40,840 nt of DNA, from positions 1 to 40,840 of the forward strand of contig JAJRRW010000061.1 in assembly GCA_024279115.1 (NCBI GenBank). Direction: 5' to 3'. Source of the DNA: Alphaproteobacteria bacterium. GTDB lineage: Bacteria > Pseudomonadota > Alphaproteobacteria > Rhizobiales > JAKIUO01. The notes below the pieces were generated by a model. The model did no database searches and was not told the origin of the DNA. It saw only the letters and a program-made list of their open reading frames with translations. The position numbers and the translations under genes are program-made. Positions 8,734-17,484 of the stretch are shown in pieces. Within the stretch, counting starts at the first letter, position 1. Every line of letters begins with the position of its first letter.

Positions 8734-9915
8734 TTATCCACGTTTTCGATTGGGGATCATTTTCACGCTGATCGGTTGTTGACCAGCATGGGGGTTGGCG
8801 GCGGGAGCGGCAACGGGCCGGACCGGCGTGCCGCTTGGTGCTGGCGCTGCTGCTGGCCCAGTCGCAGGTGCCGGCCCCCGCACAGACGCTGGTGGTGGTG
8901 TTGGGCCGGGTTTTGCCAAAGGAGCTCCCGCTGGGGGATTTATCGCCTTTGATGCCGTGCGAATGGTGCCACTTCCGCTCGCAACGGGCAGCAGTTTCGC
9001 GGCTTTTTTTCTGGTCGGTTGCAACACCAGCTTGCCAGACTTCACCAACGCTTTAAGCAGGTTCTGGACCTCGGCGGCACTCATGGCTTCGCCATAGTAA
9101 AATCCTTGTCCATAATCACATTTGATGGAGCGCAAATAGGCGGCATCGTCGTCGGTTTCAATCCCCTCGGCAACCACATCCTTATCGAGCTCATGGGCCA
9201 AGGCGACAATCGATCTCAAAATCACCGCTCCCGCCTCTTCATTATTGCGATGCTGGATGATTTCACGATCAACCTTGATCGTATCGAAGGGAAAACGCAG
9301 CAAATAGCTCAAGGAAGAATATCCCGCACCAAAATCATCCATGGAAAGACCGGCGCCCAGGGCCTTTAACGTATGTAATATTTCGATCGCCTGTTCGGGG
9401 TTTTCCATCACAATAGATTCGGTGATTTCCAGACGCAAAGCTCCTTGCGGCAGACTTTGCCGCGATAAAATATGGCGAATATCTACCACCAGCTCTTTTC
9501 GGGATAATTGCCCGCTCGACACATTGACACTGACAAACAAGGGCGTCTCATTGACAGGAACGATACGCAGCCAGCGCGCCGCTTCGCGCGAGGCCTGATC
9601 CAGCACAAAGGCGCCAAGCTCCAGGATCGTGCCATTGCTCTCCGCGATAGGAATAAATTCCGCCGGGCTGATGGCGCCAAATCTTGGATGTTGCCAACGT
9701 AGCAATGCCTCGAACCCAACCAGTTCTCCTCGCGCCAGGCGCATGATGGGCTGGTAGAATATATGCAATTCGCCGCGACCAATCGCCTGACGCAAATCGC
9801 TTTCCAGTGCCATCCGGTCATCGCGATCTGACAGCATGTCTGTTTTGAATAATTCTGTGCGATCTGTGCCTAGGCGTTTGGCGCGGTACATGGCGACTTC
9901 TGCCTCGCGGAACAA
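8734..9915 (-). CDS. EAL-domain part of a split GGDEF/EAL protein
   Basis: EAL domains hydrolyse cyclic di-GMP. The open stretch starts after an in-frame TAA at 9961-9963, and the only obvious restart is TTG at 9915. It begins with the last helix of a GGDEF domain (LFREAEVAMYRAKRLGTD), followed by a complete EAL domain: YQPIMRL, GFEALLRWQHP (EAL at 69-71), LEITESIVM, MDDFGAGYSSL (192-201), KVDREII and VAEGIET. The catalytic metal and base residues of the family appear present. A Pro/Ala-rich tail of about 90 residues ends in RKRG. It is in the same frame as the upstream PAS/GGDEF part, so the two are one gene with a stop codon in it. It may be unexpressed or yield a stand-alone phosphodiesterase. 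Confidence 0.85.
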   Translation of the reverse strand: MFREAEVAMYRAKRLGTDRTELFKTDMLSDRDDRMALESDLRQAIGRGELHIFYQPIMRLARGELVGFEALLRWQHPRFGAISPAEFIPIAESNGTILELGAFVLDQASREAARWLRIVPVNETPLFVSVNVSSGQLSRKELVVDIRHILSRQSLPQGALRLEITESIVMENPEQAIEILHTLKALGAGLSMDDFGAGYSSLSYLLRFPFDTIKVDREIIQHRNNEEAGAVILRSIVALAHELDKDVVAEGIETDDDAAYLRSIKCDYGQGFYYGEAMSAAEVQNLLKALVKSGKLVLQPTRKKAAKLLPVASGSGTIRTASKAINPPAGAPLAKPGPTPPPASVRGPAPATGPAAAPAPSGTPVRPVAAPAANPHAGQQPISVKMIPNRKRG

Positions 9916-9960
9916 ACTTTCGCCTGTGCATTGGGGACCCGAATGAAGACTGCAACCGAT

Positions 9961-12009
9961 TTAACTGGTCAAGATAACTTCCTCGCCAGCTATCTTGATG
10001 GGGCCGCGCAAAGCCTTGCGGATGCGTTCGGCCAATTGCGTGACCTGATGAGGGCTGGTTTCTGCGAACAGCAGAATAGCGAATTGATCTCCCCCAACCC
10101 GTGCCAGCGCATCTTGAGGTCGGATATAGCGCGCCAACCGGCGGGCCACGGTCAGCAACATGGTATCCCCAACCCCCATACCAAATCTTGCATTGATGTT
10201 TTTGAAACGGTCCAGATCAATGAACAAAACAGCGGGAGGAGCCGCTCGTTCTTGCTGCACACGCATCACGGCGATTGCCAGACGGTCAGCAAAAATTTCC
10301 TGATTGGGCAGCCCTGTCAAACTGTCATGAACCGCATCATGCACCAGACGCTCCTGGGCGCGCTTGGAGCCGGTAATGTCATGAAGAAGACCCACACAAG
10401 TCAAGGTCCGCGCCTTCACCCAGTCATCCGTATGGGCTTTCAAAGCGTACCAAAGATAGGTGCCGTCCGAGCGGCGCATGCGGAAATCAATGCTGACCGG
10501 GCCGCCATTGCGCTCTTTGACCCCAAGCAGCATGAGAGAAAAACGCTCGCGGTCTGTCGGGTGCAGATAGTCAAGCCAGTTGCTAAAGGAGCCAGACAGG
10601 GTACCCCAGGAAAGACCAAGGGCTTCTTCCACTTCTTTACCAATCTCGATCGTATCGTGACGGGCATCCCAGTACCAGACACAGGCCCCCGCCCCTTCAA
10701 TGGCCTGGCCATTAAAATAAAACCGGTCCGTCGGCATCGTGCCCACATGGTCGAGGCCCGAAAAAGCAAATTGCGTAACCGTGAAACCAAACAGAGCCAG
10801 CAATAATACCAGCCCGGCATTCATCGCCGTCACCACCATATCGCCAGACAGCAAGCCCTGAATTGTCACCCCCATACCAAACAGCCAGACCAGAAATAAC
10901 AGCCAGGTCGGCATCAGCGAGAGCGCCCGGCTTTGTCCGCGCAAGGCAAGATAGAGAATAAACAAACCACCAATCGCGCCAATCGCCCCAAAGCTCAGCC
11001 GGGCCAGAGAACTCGCCAAAGGCGCATCGACAAAAGCCAGCAAAACCAGAGCGCCTTGTGCAAGGATCCAGCTGATGAAAAACAATCGCACCCAGGCATG
11101 CCACAGGCGCAACGACAAGAATATATAAAGGAAACTCACCAGTGAGGTGGCAAAGGCCGCCTCTGTCGCAGCACGGTAGATGGCATTGCCATCGGTCGAC
11201 AGATTAAACAGCTTTTGCAAAAAGCCAAATTCGGCGCTTATATAGGCAAGCCCGATCCAGATAACCAGAGCGCCGGCGGGGAACATGGCCTTGTGATTGG
11301 CCGCAAACAGAGCCGACAACAAGATCGCCATGATACCGGTTATGCCCAGTAAAATGCCGTTGAACAAATGCCCGTTACGGCGTTTTTTCTCAAAGGCTTC
11401 AACCTGCCAAAGCGATAGTCGCGGATAGGTATTGCCCGACAGCTCCACAACAAAGGTGACGGTTGCCCCGGCCTCAACGCTTAAAGAAAAAATATCGGTA
11501 TTGTCGGAAGATACGCGCTCGGGGGCAAAGCCAACAGAGGGTGTGACAGCCCCGATACGCCCCTTGTCGAGATCGGGATTGAAAAATTTGGAACCGTTGA
11601 GACTGTATCGTTGCGCGGTCAGCCACTGCTCGATGGTTTCGTTGGTGGTATTTTTGAGCGCGAACACAACCCATCGCGGATTGCTGCCCGCCTGGCGGGC
11701 TCGCACGGACATGCGCCCGGCAATGCCATCACGACCAGCCGCGGTCTCAACTTGCAAGCGATCCCCGCGCCCTTCATAAAAGGCGCCGCGCTCTGAAATA
11801 TCAATCACGTCCTTGGCACCTGTTATGGCAATGGGTTCAAGTGCCAGGGCGCTTTGCGGCGCAAACACCGACAAAACAGCGACCAGCCCAAGCATCATCA
11901 TGCGCACATTCGTGCACGCAAAGAGCCGCGTCAGCCTGTGAGAACACCTCGCCCTCCCCAAAAGCTCGCCAAGGCTAAAATTCTTGCCATTATATGGACG
12001 CCAGATCAT
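9961..12009 (-). CDS. Membrane PAS/GGDEF part of a split GGDEF/EAL protein
   Basis: Domains in order: a signal-like hydrophobic stretch (MMMLGLVAVLSVFAPQSALA, about 37-56), a periplasmic domain of about 150 residues, roughly seven transmembrane helices (about 212-425, resembling 7TMR-DISM architecture), a PAS_3-type domain (VWYWDARHDTIEIG to LLHDITGSK) and a GGDEF domain (DSLTGLPNQEIF, FIDLDRFKNIN). The signature loop reads GGDQF rather than GGDEF, with an intact inhibitory-site RxxD (RPQD) five residues before it. Gln in place of Glu suggests weak or no cyclase activity. The frame ends at TAA 9961-9963 inside the last strands of GGDEF; the EAL half continues in frame. ATG 12009 follows a TTG codon; GTG/ATG codons around 11901-11907 are alternative starts. 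Confidence 0.85.
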   Translation of the reverse strand: MIWRPYNGKNFSLGELLGRARCSHRLTRLFACTNVRMMMLGLVAVLSVFAPQSALALEPIAITGAKDVIDISERGAFYEGRGDRLQVETAAGRDGIAGRMSVRARQAGSNPRWVVFALKNTTNETIEQWLTAQRYSLNGSKFFNPDLDKGRIGAVTPSVGFAPERVSSDNTDIFSLSVEAGATVTFVVELSGNTYPRLSLWQVEAFEKKRRNGHLFNGILLGITGIMAILLSALFAANHKAMFPAGALVIWIGLAYISAEFGFLQKLFNLSTDGNAIYRAATEAAFATSLVSFLYIFLSLRLWHAWVRLFFISWILAQGALVLLAFVDAPLASSLARLSFGAIGAIGGLFILYLALRGQSRALSLMPTWLLFLVWLFGMGVTIQGLLSGDMVVTAMNAGLVLLLALFGFTVTQFAFSGLDHVGTMPTDRFYFNGQAIEGAGACVWYWDARHDTIEIGKEVEEALGLSWGTLSGSFSNWLDYLHPTDRERFSLMLLGVKERNGGPVSIDFRMRRSDGTYLWYALKAHTDDWVKARTLTCVGLLHDITGSKRAQERLVHDAVHDSLTGLPNQEIFADRLAIAVMRVQQERAAPPAVLFIDLDRFKNINARFGMGVGDTMLLTVARRLARYIRPQDALARVGGDQFAILLFAETSPHQVTQLAERIRKALRGPIKIAGEEVILTS

Positions 12010-12152
12010 CAAATCGATCGTTTAACTTTCCGAAATTTCGAACGGTCCCCGTTCCGTATTGAATAAACGAACCCGCTCACTACCCTCATTGTGTTGGTGC
12101 AACCTCTAAGACGCATGGAAAATTCGGCCAAACAGTGACAAGCGCAAGATTA

Positions 12153-12740
12153 TTAGATGTAATAATCGTCTTCAAGCAGAGCAAATTGCAAATGATCCTG
12201 CCAGACACCGTTAATCCGCAGATATTTACGCGCCACTCCCTCTTGTATAAAGCCGTTTTTTCGTAACAATGCCACCGAGGCGTGGTTCTGTGGCAGGCAG
12301 GCGGCCTCCAGCCGGTGCAAATGCAGTGTTTTGAAGGCAAACGGCAGCAAGATCTGCACCGCTTCGCTCATATGCCCCCGACGGGCATGAGCCTGGCCAA
12401 TCCAATAGCCAAGTGAGGCCGAGCTGATCACCCCATATCTGATGTTCGACAGGGTTAGTCCCCCCAGCATTTGCTCATTTTGACGCGATTTGAGAAAAAA
12501 CGAATAGCCGCTGCCGTCACGTTGCGAGCGCTTGTAATAATCAAGGCGCTTGCGAAAACTGCGCCGGGTCAGCTCGCTGGCGCTCCAGCTTGGCTCAAAG
12601 GGGCGCAAAAATTGCTCACTCGTGACGCGCAAATCCACCCATTGATCGAAATCACCGATCTTTGGAGCCTGCAGGACCAAGGTCTCCCCAAACAAGGCCG
12701 CTCCCGTATCTATTTTGTTCGAGCTTTTCAAAAAAGCCAT
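12153..12740 (-). CDS. GNAT-family acetyltransferase, RimJ-like
   Basis: This is a RimJ/RimL-type N-acetyltransferase of 195 residues. Visible family landmarks are GYSFFLKSRQNEQMLGGLTL (central strands), GYWIGQAHARRGHMSEAVQ (the acetyl-CoA pyrophosphate loop), HRLEAACLPQNHASVALLRK (the conserved Asn-x-x-S region) and NGFIQEGVARKYLRING. The acceptor substrate cannot be told: RimJ acetylates ribosomal protein S5, but many relatives do not. I chose ATG 12740, preceded by a G-rich stretch, over the GTG at 12770 which has no ribosome binding site. It follows thrC on the same strand, as in rhizobial genomes, although the M16 peptidase gene often found between them there is absent. Confidence 0.82.
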   Translation of the reverse strand: MAFLKSSNKIDTGAALFGETLVLQAPKIGDFDQWVDLRVTSEQFLRPFEPSWSASELTRRSFRKRLDYYKRSQRDGSGYSFFLKSRQNEQMLGGLTLSNIRYGVISSASLGYWIGQAHARRGHMSEAVQILLPFAFKTLHLHRLEAACLPQNHASVALLRKNGFIQEGVARKYLRINGVWQDHLQFALLEDDYYI

Positions 12741-12881
12741 GAACGGCCCCCGTCTGCCACGCAAAAACACAGCTGTCTCACTTTAAATCACTCCCTTGAA
12801 CTCACAACATGGTCCCCCTGGCACCAGTATAGCCAATAGAGCAATTCACATGCCACGGAACGAAGCGAACAATTGGTTTCT

Positions 12882-14300
12882 TCACGAGTTCGCCACCACC
12901 CGGGCATGCTGCTTGATGTGATCGGCAACAATATCAAAATCGTTGGCCAGCACTTGATAGCGCTCGGGCAGGTTCTTTTGCGCAACGATGATCTCGGGCT
13001 GGAAGGGTTGAACCCCCAGAGCTTTTGCCACAGCATCGGGGAATTTTGCCGGATGCGCCGTTGATAATGTGACCATTGGCGTCGAGGAAGCCACCTCCCC
13101 TTTGCGGCGTGCCAAAGCGGCCACTCCCAGACCAACAGCGGTATGAGGATCCGCCATATAGTCGCTCTGGCGCTGGATCCGTGCGATGGTTGCACCGGTC
13201 TGCTCGTCATCAAGGCGATGGGCCGCAAATAGCGCGCGAAATTGATCGAACACACTATCGGACAAAAGGCCGGTGCCGGTTTCGCTAAACTGCCGCATAA
13301 AGCCGTTCAGCCAGATGGCATCGTGCCCCGATAATTCAAACAGCAAGCGCTCAAAATTGCTCGACACCTGAATATCCATAGAGGGGCTGTCGGTGGCAAT
13401 GGCTTGCCGCGTTTCATAGCGCCCGGTCGCCAAGGTCCGCGCCAAAATATCATTGGCATTGGTGGCGATCACCAATTTGCTAATAGGCAGACCCAGTTTT
13501 TTGGCCACAAAGCCTGCAAAAATATCACCACGATTACCGCTTGGCACACAAAAGGCCACCTCACGATCAGGAGCACCCAATGCCGTTGCTGCGGCAAAAT
13601 AATAGGGGATCTGCCCCATAATGCGGGCCCAGTTAATGGAATTGACGCCAGCCAGCTGCAACTCATCGCGCAAAGCTGCATTGTTGAACATTGATTTCAA
13701 CAGAGCCTGACAATCATCAAAATTACCCTCAAGAGCAATATTGTGGACATTGGCTTCGCTCGGCGTGGTCATCTGACGGCGCTGTACTTCGGTGACCTTG
13801 TTGTGGGGATGCAGAATAAACACATCAATATTGTCACGACCGCGAAACGCCTCGATCGCCGCGCCGCCCGTATCCCCCGAGGTTGCCCCAACAATCGTGG
13901 CGCGGCGCCCGCGTTTGGCCAGCGCCCGGTCCATCAAGCGGGCCAGCAACTGCATGGCAAAATCCTTGAACGCCAGAGTTGGTCCGTGAAACAGCTCCAG
14001 TAAAAAATCATTGCTATCGAGCTGTTTGAGCGGTGCGATTGCCTTATGGGAAAATCCCGCATAGGCGTCATCAACCATTTTTTTCAGCTCATCCGCCGGG
14101 ATTTCATCGCCGACAAACGGCGTGATGACCCGCAAGGCCAGCTCGCTATAAGGCAGGCCAGCCAATTCCCTGATCTCGTCTTTACTGAATTGGGGCCAGA
14201 CTTGCGGCACGTAAAGACCGCCATCGGTTGCCAGTCCCGCCAGTAAAACATCCTCAAACCCTTGAACAGGTGCCTCGCCTCGTGTGCTTATATATTTCAA
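12882..14300 (-). CDS. thrC: Threonine synthase
   Basis: ThrC makes threonine from O-phosphohomoserine with PLP. The 472-residue length fits the long, enterobacterial/alphaproteobacterial form. Seen: YISTRGEAP at the start, LELFHGPTLAFKDFAMQLLA with the PLP lysine K112, ATSGDTGGAAIEAF (the phosphate-binding loop), the MTTPSEANVHNIALEGNFDD stretch, NSINWARIMGQIPYYF and CVPSGNRGDIFAG. Its ATG overlaps the SURF1 stop codon in an ATGA, so it is co-transcribed and probably translationally coupled with the oxidase assembly genes. This linkage of thrC to cox accessory genes is typical of Hyphomicrobiales. Confidence 0.96.
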   Translation of the reverse strand: MKYISTRGEAPVQGFEDVLLAGLATDGGLYVPQVWPQFSKDEIRELAGLPYSELALRVITPFVGDEIPADELKKMVDDAYAGFSHKAIAPLKQLDSNDFLLELFHGPTLAFKDFAMQLLARLMDRALAKRGRRATIVGATSGDTGGAAIEAFRGRDNIDVFILHPHNKVTEVQRRQMTTPSEANVHNIALEGNFDDCQALLKSMFNNAALRDELQLAGVNSINWARIMGQIPYYFAAATALGAPDREVAFCVPSGNRGDIFAGFVAKKLGLPISKLVIATNANDILARTLATGRYETRQAIATDSPSMDIQVSSNFERLLFELSGHDAIWLNGFMRQFSETGTGLLSDSVFDQFRALFAAHRLDDEQTGATIARIQRQSDYMADPHTAVGLGVAALARRKGEVASSTPMVTLSTAHPAKFPDAVAKALGVQPFQPEIIVAQKNLPERYQVLANDFDIVADHIKQHARVVANS

Positions 14301-15079
14301 TGCTCGTCCCCGATGCGTTGTCGTCTATTGCTGTATAGAAAAAAGCCATAAACCCCCAGCAGCGCAAGAGCAAGCCCATACCAGGTAATCACATAGCCAA
14401 GATGGCGATTGGTCAGATTAACCGGGGTGGTGCCGGGGCGTGGCCACTGATCTGCTCGCCGTCCCCCGCGCGGCCCCGCGCGCTGATCGGCAAAAAACGG
14501 CACCAGTTGCGCGTTTTGTTGCTTGCTCAATATGCTTGTAGCTGCTCTCATTTCGCTCAAAGACCGCCAGAACCATTGATTTTTGAGCGGTTGATTATCG
14601 GCTTCCATTAAACTATTTTGTTTTCGTGTCAAGCGGATGAGCCCGGTGAGGTCAACCTGTACCGCCGCATTTGTCTCAACACGCACATCGCGATGCTTCA
14701 ATTTATAGGGAACAAAACCGCGATTGACATAGATATAGCGTTTTTGACCGGTGCAATCACCACAGTCATTTTCCGCCAGCTCCATCAAGGTATAGATATG
14801 CCAGCCCGGGCGGCCCTGTTTGTTGAGCGTATAAAGATGTTTTTCGGTGTCAGGAAGAAAGCGGCCGCGCAAGGAGATCGGCAGATATTCCACATCACCA
14901 TTTGTGCGATACAGATCAAGGGCGCTTTGCACAGACACGGGAGATTGATTGATGCGGCTTTGCAAGCGCTCTATCAATTGATTTTTCCACACCAGTCGTT
15001 GCACCTGCCAGGTGCCAAGAAAAACAAGAAAACCAAAAAGGGCGAGCACCAGGCCGCCAAGCAAAAAAGAATGTCTCAT
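14297..15079 (-). CDS. SURF1-family cytochrome oxidase assembly protein
   Basis: SURF1 proteins help insert heme a into subunit I of aa3 oxidases. The 260-residue protein has a first membrane helix (about 7-27) and a second near the C-terminus (about 228-250), enclosing a periplasmic domain; this two-helix layout is typical. Motifs: FLGTWQVQRLVWKNQLIE, RGRFLPDTEKHLYT, GWHIYTLMEL, YVNRGFVPYKLK, NQWFWRSL and NRHLGYVITWYGLALALLGVY. Two Cys in NDCGDCTG are an unusual local pair that could form a disulfide. It lies between the DUF983 gene and thrC on the minus strand. Confidence 0.93.
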   Translation of the reverse strand: MRHSFLLGGLVLALFGFLVFLGTWQVQRLVWKNQLIERLQSRINQSPVSVQSALDLYRTNGDVEYLPISLRGRFLPDTEKHLYTLNKQGRPGWHIYTLMELAENDCGDCTGQKRYIYVNRGFVPYKLKHRDVRVETNAAVQVDLTGLIRLTRKQNSLMEADNQPLKNQWFWRSLSEMRAATSILSKQQNAQLVPFFADQRAGPRGGRRADQWPRPGTTPVNLTNRHLGYVITWYGLALALLGVYGFFLYSNRRQRIGDEH

Positions 15080-15087
15080 GGTCCAAC

Positions 15088-15492
15088 CTAACTTTGTGAC
15101 CCATCGCGACCGAATTTGGCTTCTTTGGCATTATTGCGATATTGAAGGGCGATGAACCACCCCTTCAACGGACGCAACATGCCAAGTGGCACAAGGATGC
15201 CCAAGGGCAACCATAAAAGCGCATGCACCCAATAAGGTGGCATATAATAAATCTCGACCAGCATGGCTGCGAAGACGACGATAAATCCCGCCAGCAATAT
15301 GACAAACACCGCGGGACCATCCGCACTGTCAACATAGTCATTATCAAGATCACAATGATCGCATTTTTGCGCCAGCGTCAAATAACCATCAAACAAGGCA
15401 CCCGTCCCACAACGCGGACAGCGGCCTTTAAATCCGGACCATACCGGACTGGTGGAGACGTCGCCCTCATAGGGCTGATCGGTGTTACCCAT
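15088..15492 (-). CDS. DUF983 membrane protein with zinc-ribbon-like Cys pairs
   Basis: A 134-residue protein with two CxxC pairs near the N-terminus (CPRCGTGALF and KCDHCDLD), then two hydrophobic segments (PAVFVILLAGFIVVFAAMLVEIYY and VHALLWLPLGILVPLGML). This is the DUF983 family, commonly found between coxC and SURF1 in alphaproteobacteria and thought to act in oxidase assembly; the exact role is unknown. I chose ATG 15492 because GAGGA lies at proper spacing before it; a GTG four codons upstream (15504) lacks one. A strong terminator separates it from coxC, so it may have its own promoter or depend on readthrough. Confidence 0.88.
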   Translation of the reverse strand: MGNTDQPYEGDVSTSPVWSGFKGRCPRCGTGALFDGYLTLAQKCDHCDLDNDYVDSADGPAVFVILLAGFIVVFAAMLVEIYYMPPYWVHALLWLPLGILVPLGMLRPLKGWFIALQYRNNAKEAKFGRDGSQS

Positions 15493-15565
15493 ATTCTTCC
15501 TCACTGATTGCTATCTGCCACATTTGAGCTGGTCATGAGCTGACAAACCGGGGTGAAAATATGAA

Positions 15566-15589
15566 AAGGGGCAGCCATGGCTGCCCCTT
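15566..15589 (-). terminator. Intrinsic terminator after coxC
   Basis: A perfect 24-bp palindrome (arm AAGGGGCAGCCA) is followed on the minus strand by TTTTCATATTTTC. It sits about 45 bp after the coxC stop codon, so most oxidase transcripts probably end here. The spacing to the DUF983 start is about 75 bp. Confidence 0.85.
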
Positions 15590-15634
15590 CGACCAGCGAA
15601 CAAATGTCCGCGCGGCCTCATGATTTCACATGTC

Positions 15635-16531
15635 TTAGTGGGCAATTGGCGTGCCAGCACCCCAGACATAAATCGACACGAACAAGAACAGCCAGACGAC
15701 ATCCACAAAATGCCAATACCAGGCGGCCGCTTCAAAGCCGAAATGTTGCTTGGCAGTAAAATGCCCCTTTATGGCCCGATACAGGCAGACTGCCAGGAAT
15801 ATGGTGCCGATAATCACATGAACGCCGTGAAACCCGGTCGCCATGAAGAAGGTTGCGCCATAAATGTGACCGCCAAAACTGAACGACGCCAGCATATATT
15901 CATACACCTGGAAGCCAGTGAAGGTCAGCCCCAGGATCACCGTCAAGGCAAGACCCCAGATCAACCCCTTGCGGTCATCTTTGAGCAAAGCATGATGGGC
16001 ATAAGTGACCGTTGCGCCTGATGTCAAAAGAATGATGGTGTTCAACAGCGGGATGCCCCAGGGATCAAATGTGCCCTTTAAATATCCGCCATCTGTTTCC
16101 ATTGCAACCGGCGGCCACTGGCCACCAGTAACGGCTTCACGGGCTTCAAAGCCCATAACGCCTGCGCCGGGGAACAAGGCCACGTCGAAATAGGCCCAGA
16201 ACCAGGCAACAAAGAACATCACTTCGGACATGATAAACATGATCATGCCGTAGCGCAGATGGATCTGCACAACAGGAGTATGCGCTTTTTCAACTTCCGC
16301 TTCGTTGATGACATCGCGCCACCAGACAAACATGGTCACAAGGATCATGGTAAAACCAATGGCAAATGGCAACCAGCCGGTCAGGCCAAAGACCCCATCT
16401 CCATCATCCAGACTTTTCATCCATATGATGGCTCCCACAGCCGTCACAAAAGCGGATGCTGCGCCCATGATTGGCCACGGACTGGGGTCAATCAGATGAT
16501 AATCATGATGTTTATGCTCGCTTGAAGACAT
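15635..16531 (-). CDS. coxC: Cytochrome c oxidase subunit III
   Basis: Subunit III of the aa3 terminal oxidase, an inner-membrane protein that stabilises subunit I and the proton uptake path. The 298-residue protein has seven hydrophobic segments. Family motifs: [121 protein letters not shown] and [22 protein letters not shown]. It follows ctaG after a 78-bp gap holding a stem-loop and is followed by a strong terminator. Confidence 0.97.
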   Translation of the reverse strand: MSSSEHKHHDYHLIDPSPWPIMGAASAFVTAVGAIIWMKSLDDGDGVFGLTGWLPFAIGFTMILVTMFVWWRDVINEAEVEKAHTPVVQIHLRYGMIMFIMSEVMFFVAWFWAYFDVALFPGAGVMGFEAREAVTGGQWPPVAMETDGGYLKGTFDPWGIPLLNTIILLTSGATVTYAHHALLKDDRKGLIWGLALTVILGLTFTGFQVYEYMLASFSFGGHIYGATFFMATGFHGVHVIIGTIFLAVCLYRAIKGHFTAKQHFGFEAAAWYWHFVDVVWLFLFVSIYVWGAGTPIAH

Positions 16532-16554
16532 AGATTTTATTCCTCTCCCTTATG

Positions 16555-16581
16555 GCCCGTCTCCAAATCCAAGAGACGGGC
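16555..16581. promoter_or_regulatory. Stem-loop in the ctaG-coxC gap
   Basis: GCCCGTCTC (16555-16563) and GAGACGGGC (16573-16581) form a perfect 9-bp stem with a 9-nt loop, 24 bp before the coxC start. On the minus strand no T tract follows, so it is more likely an mRNA-stabilising or processing hairpin in the cox transcript than a terminator. On the plus strand a T-rich stretch does follow it. The role is inferred. Confidence 0.5.
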
Positions 16582-16609
16582 TGTTCTTATTTTTGTGACC
16601 GGTGCCGCG

Positions 16610-17221
16610 TTACAACGAGCCGTTCGCTTTTTTGGTTTTAACTTGTGTTGTTTTTTTATTTTTTACTTCGAAAAATGTGTAAGAGAGCGTGATCTCTTTC
16701 ACACCGATCGTATCGGAGTCTGTCAATATATCGGGATCGATAAAGAAACTCACCGGCATATCGACACTTTCCCCCGGTTCCAGGGTCTGTTCGGTAAAGC
16801 AAAAACAGGCAATCTTATTGAAATAGCTGCCAGCAATCGCGGGCGTTACATTAAATGTCGCGGTTCCCGTTATGGCTTTATCGCTGGTGTTTGTGGCTTC
16901 GTAAAAGGCCAGTTTTTCTTCACCAATTTTCATGGTCATCGACCGCTGGACCGGCTTGAATTCCCACCCCAGACCGCGTGAGGTATTGGCGTCAAAGCGT
17001 ACCAGTATGGACTGTTTGGATGGCGTTGCAGGGGCCTCGCTGGCGCGCTGGGTTGTTCCGGCATATCCGGTGACCTGGCAAAATAGTTTGTAGAGCGGAA
17101 CGGCCGCATAGGACAGGCCCAGCATCGACACCACCAGCCCGGCCAGCATTAAGCCCACAGTCCGATGGCTGGCCGTTTTTTGCGGCGTATTATTCGCCGA
17201 TGGTAGATCAGGTGAAGACAT
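16610..17221 (-). CDS. ctaG: Copper chaperone CtaG/Cox11
   Basis: CtaG delivers copper to the CuB site of oxidase subunit I. The 203-residue protein has one N-terminal membrane helix (about 21-43) with AAVPLYKLFCQVTGYAGTTQRA directly after it and a periplasmic immunoglobulin-like domain. The copper motif CFCF (C139, C141, in NKIACFCFTEQ) is present, as are the FYEATN and PGESVDMPVSFFIDP motifs. The tail is Lys/Thr-rich. It lies between the small 80-residue membrane protein gene (2-bp gap) and coxC. Confidence 0.96.
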   Translation of the reverse strand: MSSPDLPSANNTPQKTASHRTVGLMLAGLVVSMLGLSYAAVPLYKLFCQVTGYAGTTQRASEAPATPSKQSILVRFDANTSRGLGWEFKPVQRSMTMKIGEEKLAFYEATNTSDKAITGTATFNVTPAIAGSYFNKIACFCFTEQTLEPGESVDMPVSFFIDPDILTDSDTIGVKEITLSYTFFEVKNKKTTQVKTKKANGSL

Positions 17222-17223
17222 CT

Positions 17224-17466
17224 TTATTTACCATCCTGTCCAGAGCCGGCTTTTTTCGAGACGGTTGCTTTATTTGAAGGGCTTGGAACCTGTTGACTTC
17301 CTGTTGTTCCCCCCATGCCCATCCGCTTGGCGACATTGCCTTGCAATTTGACGATGGTGACAATGTAAAACGAGACGACCAGTACAAGCAGGACAAGCCC
17401 GATTACAATGGAATTTTTACGTCTTGCGCGTCCCTCTTCGAGGGTCATGGGAGTAAAAGAAGTCAT
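17224..17466 (-). CDS. Small single-pass membrane protein of the cox cluster (CoxF-like)
   Basis: An 80-residue protein starting MTSFTPMTLEEGRARRKNS, with one strongly hydrophobic helix (IVIGLVLLVLVVSFYIVTIVKL, about 20-41) and a polar Gly/Ser/Lys tail. A small membrane protein of this kind sits between ctaB and ctaG in many alphaproteobacteria and is sometimes called CoxF; its role in oxidase biogenesis is not established. The gene lies 18 bp after ctaB and 2 bp before ctaG, so it is certainly in the same operon. Identification rests on position and topology rather than on a strong sequence motif. Confidence 0.8.
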   Translation of the reverse strand: MTSFTPMTLEEGRARRKNSIVIGLVLLVLVVSFYIVTIVKLQGNVAKRMGMGGTTGSQQVPSPSNKATVSKKAGSGQDGK

Positions 17467-17484
17467 GGCTATAATTCCCCTGAA

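Noticed and set aside
330-9963. Reassignment of TAA to a sense codon
   Set aside because: Two in-frame TAA codons prompted the idea, but TAA ends other intact genes in the window at the expected family length (for example the histidine kinase at 6824-6826), so a code change is not supported.
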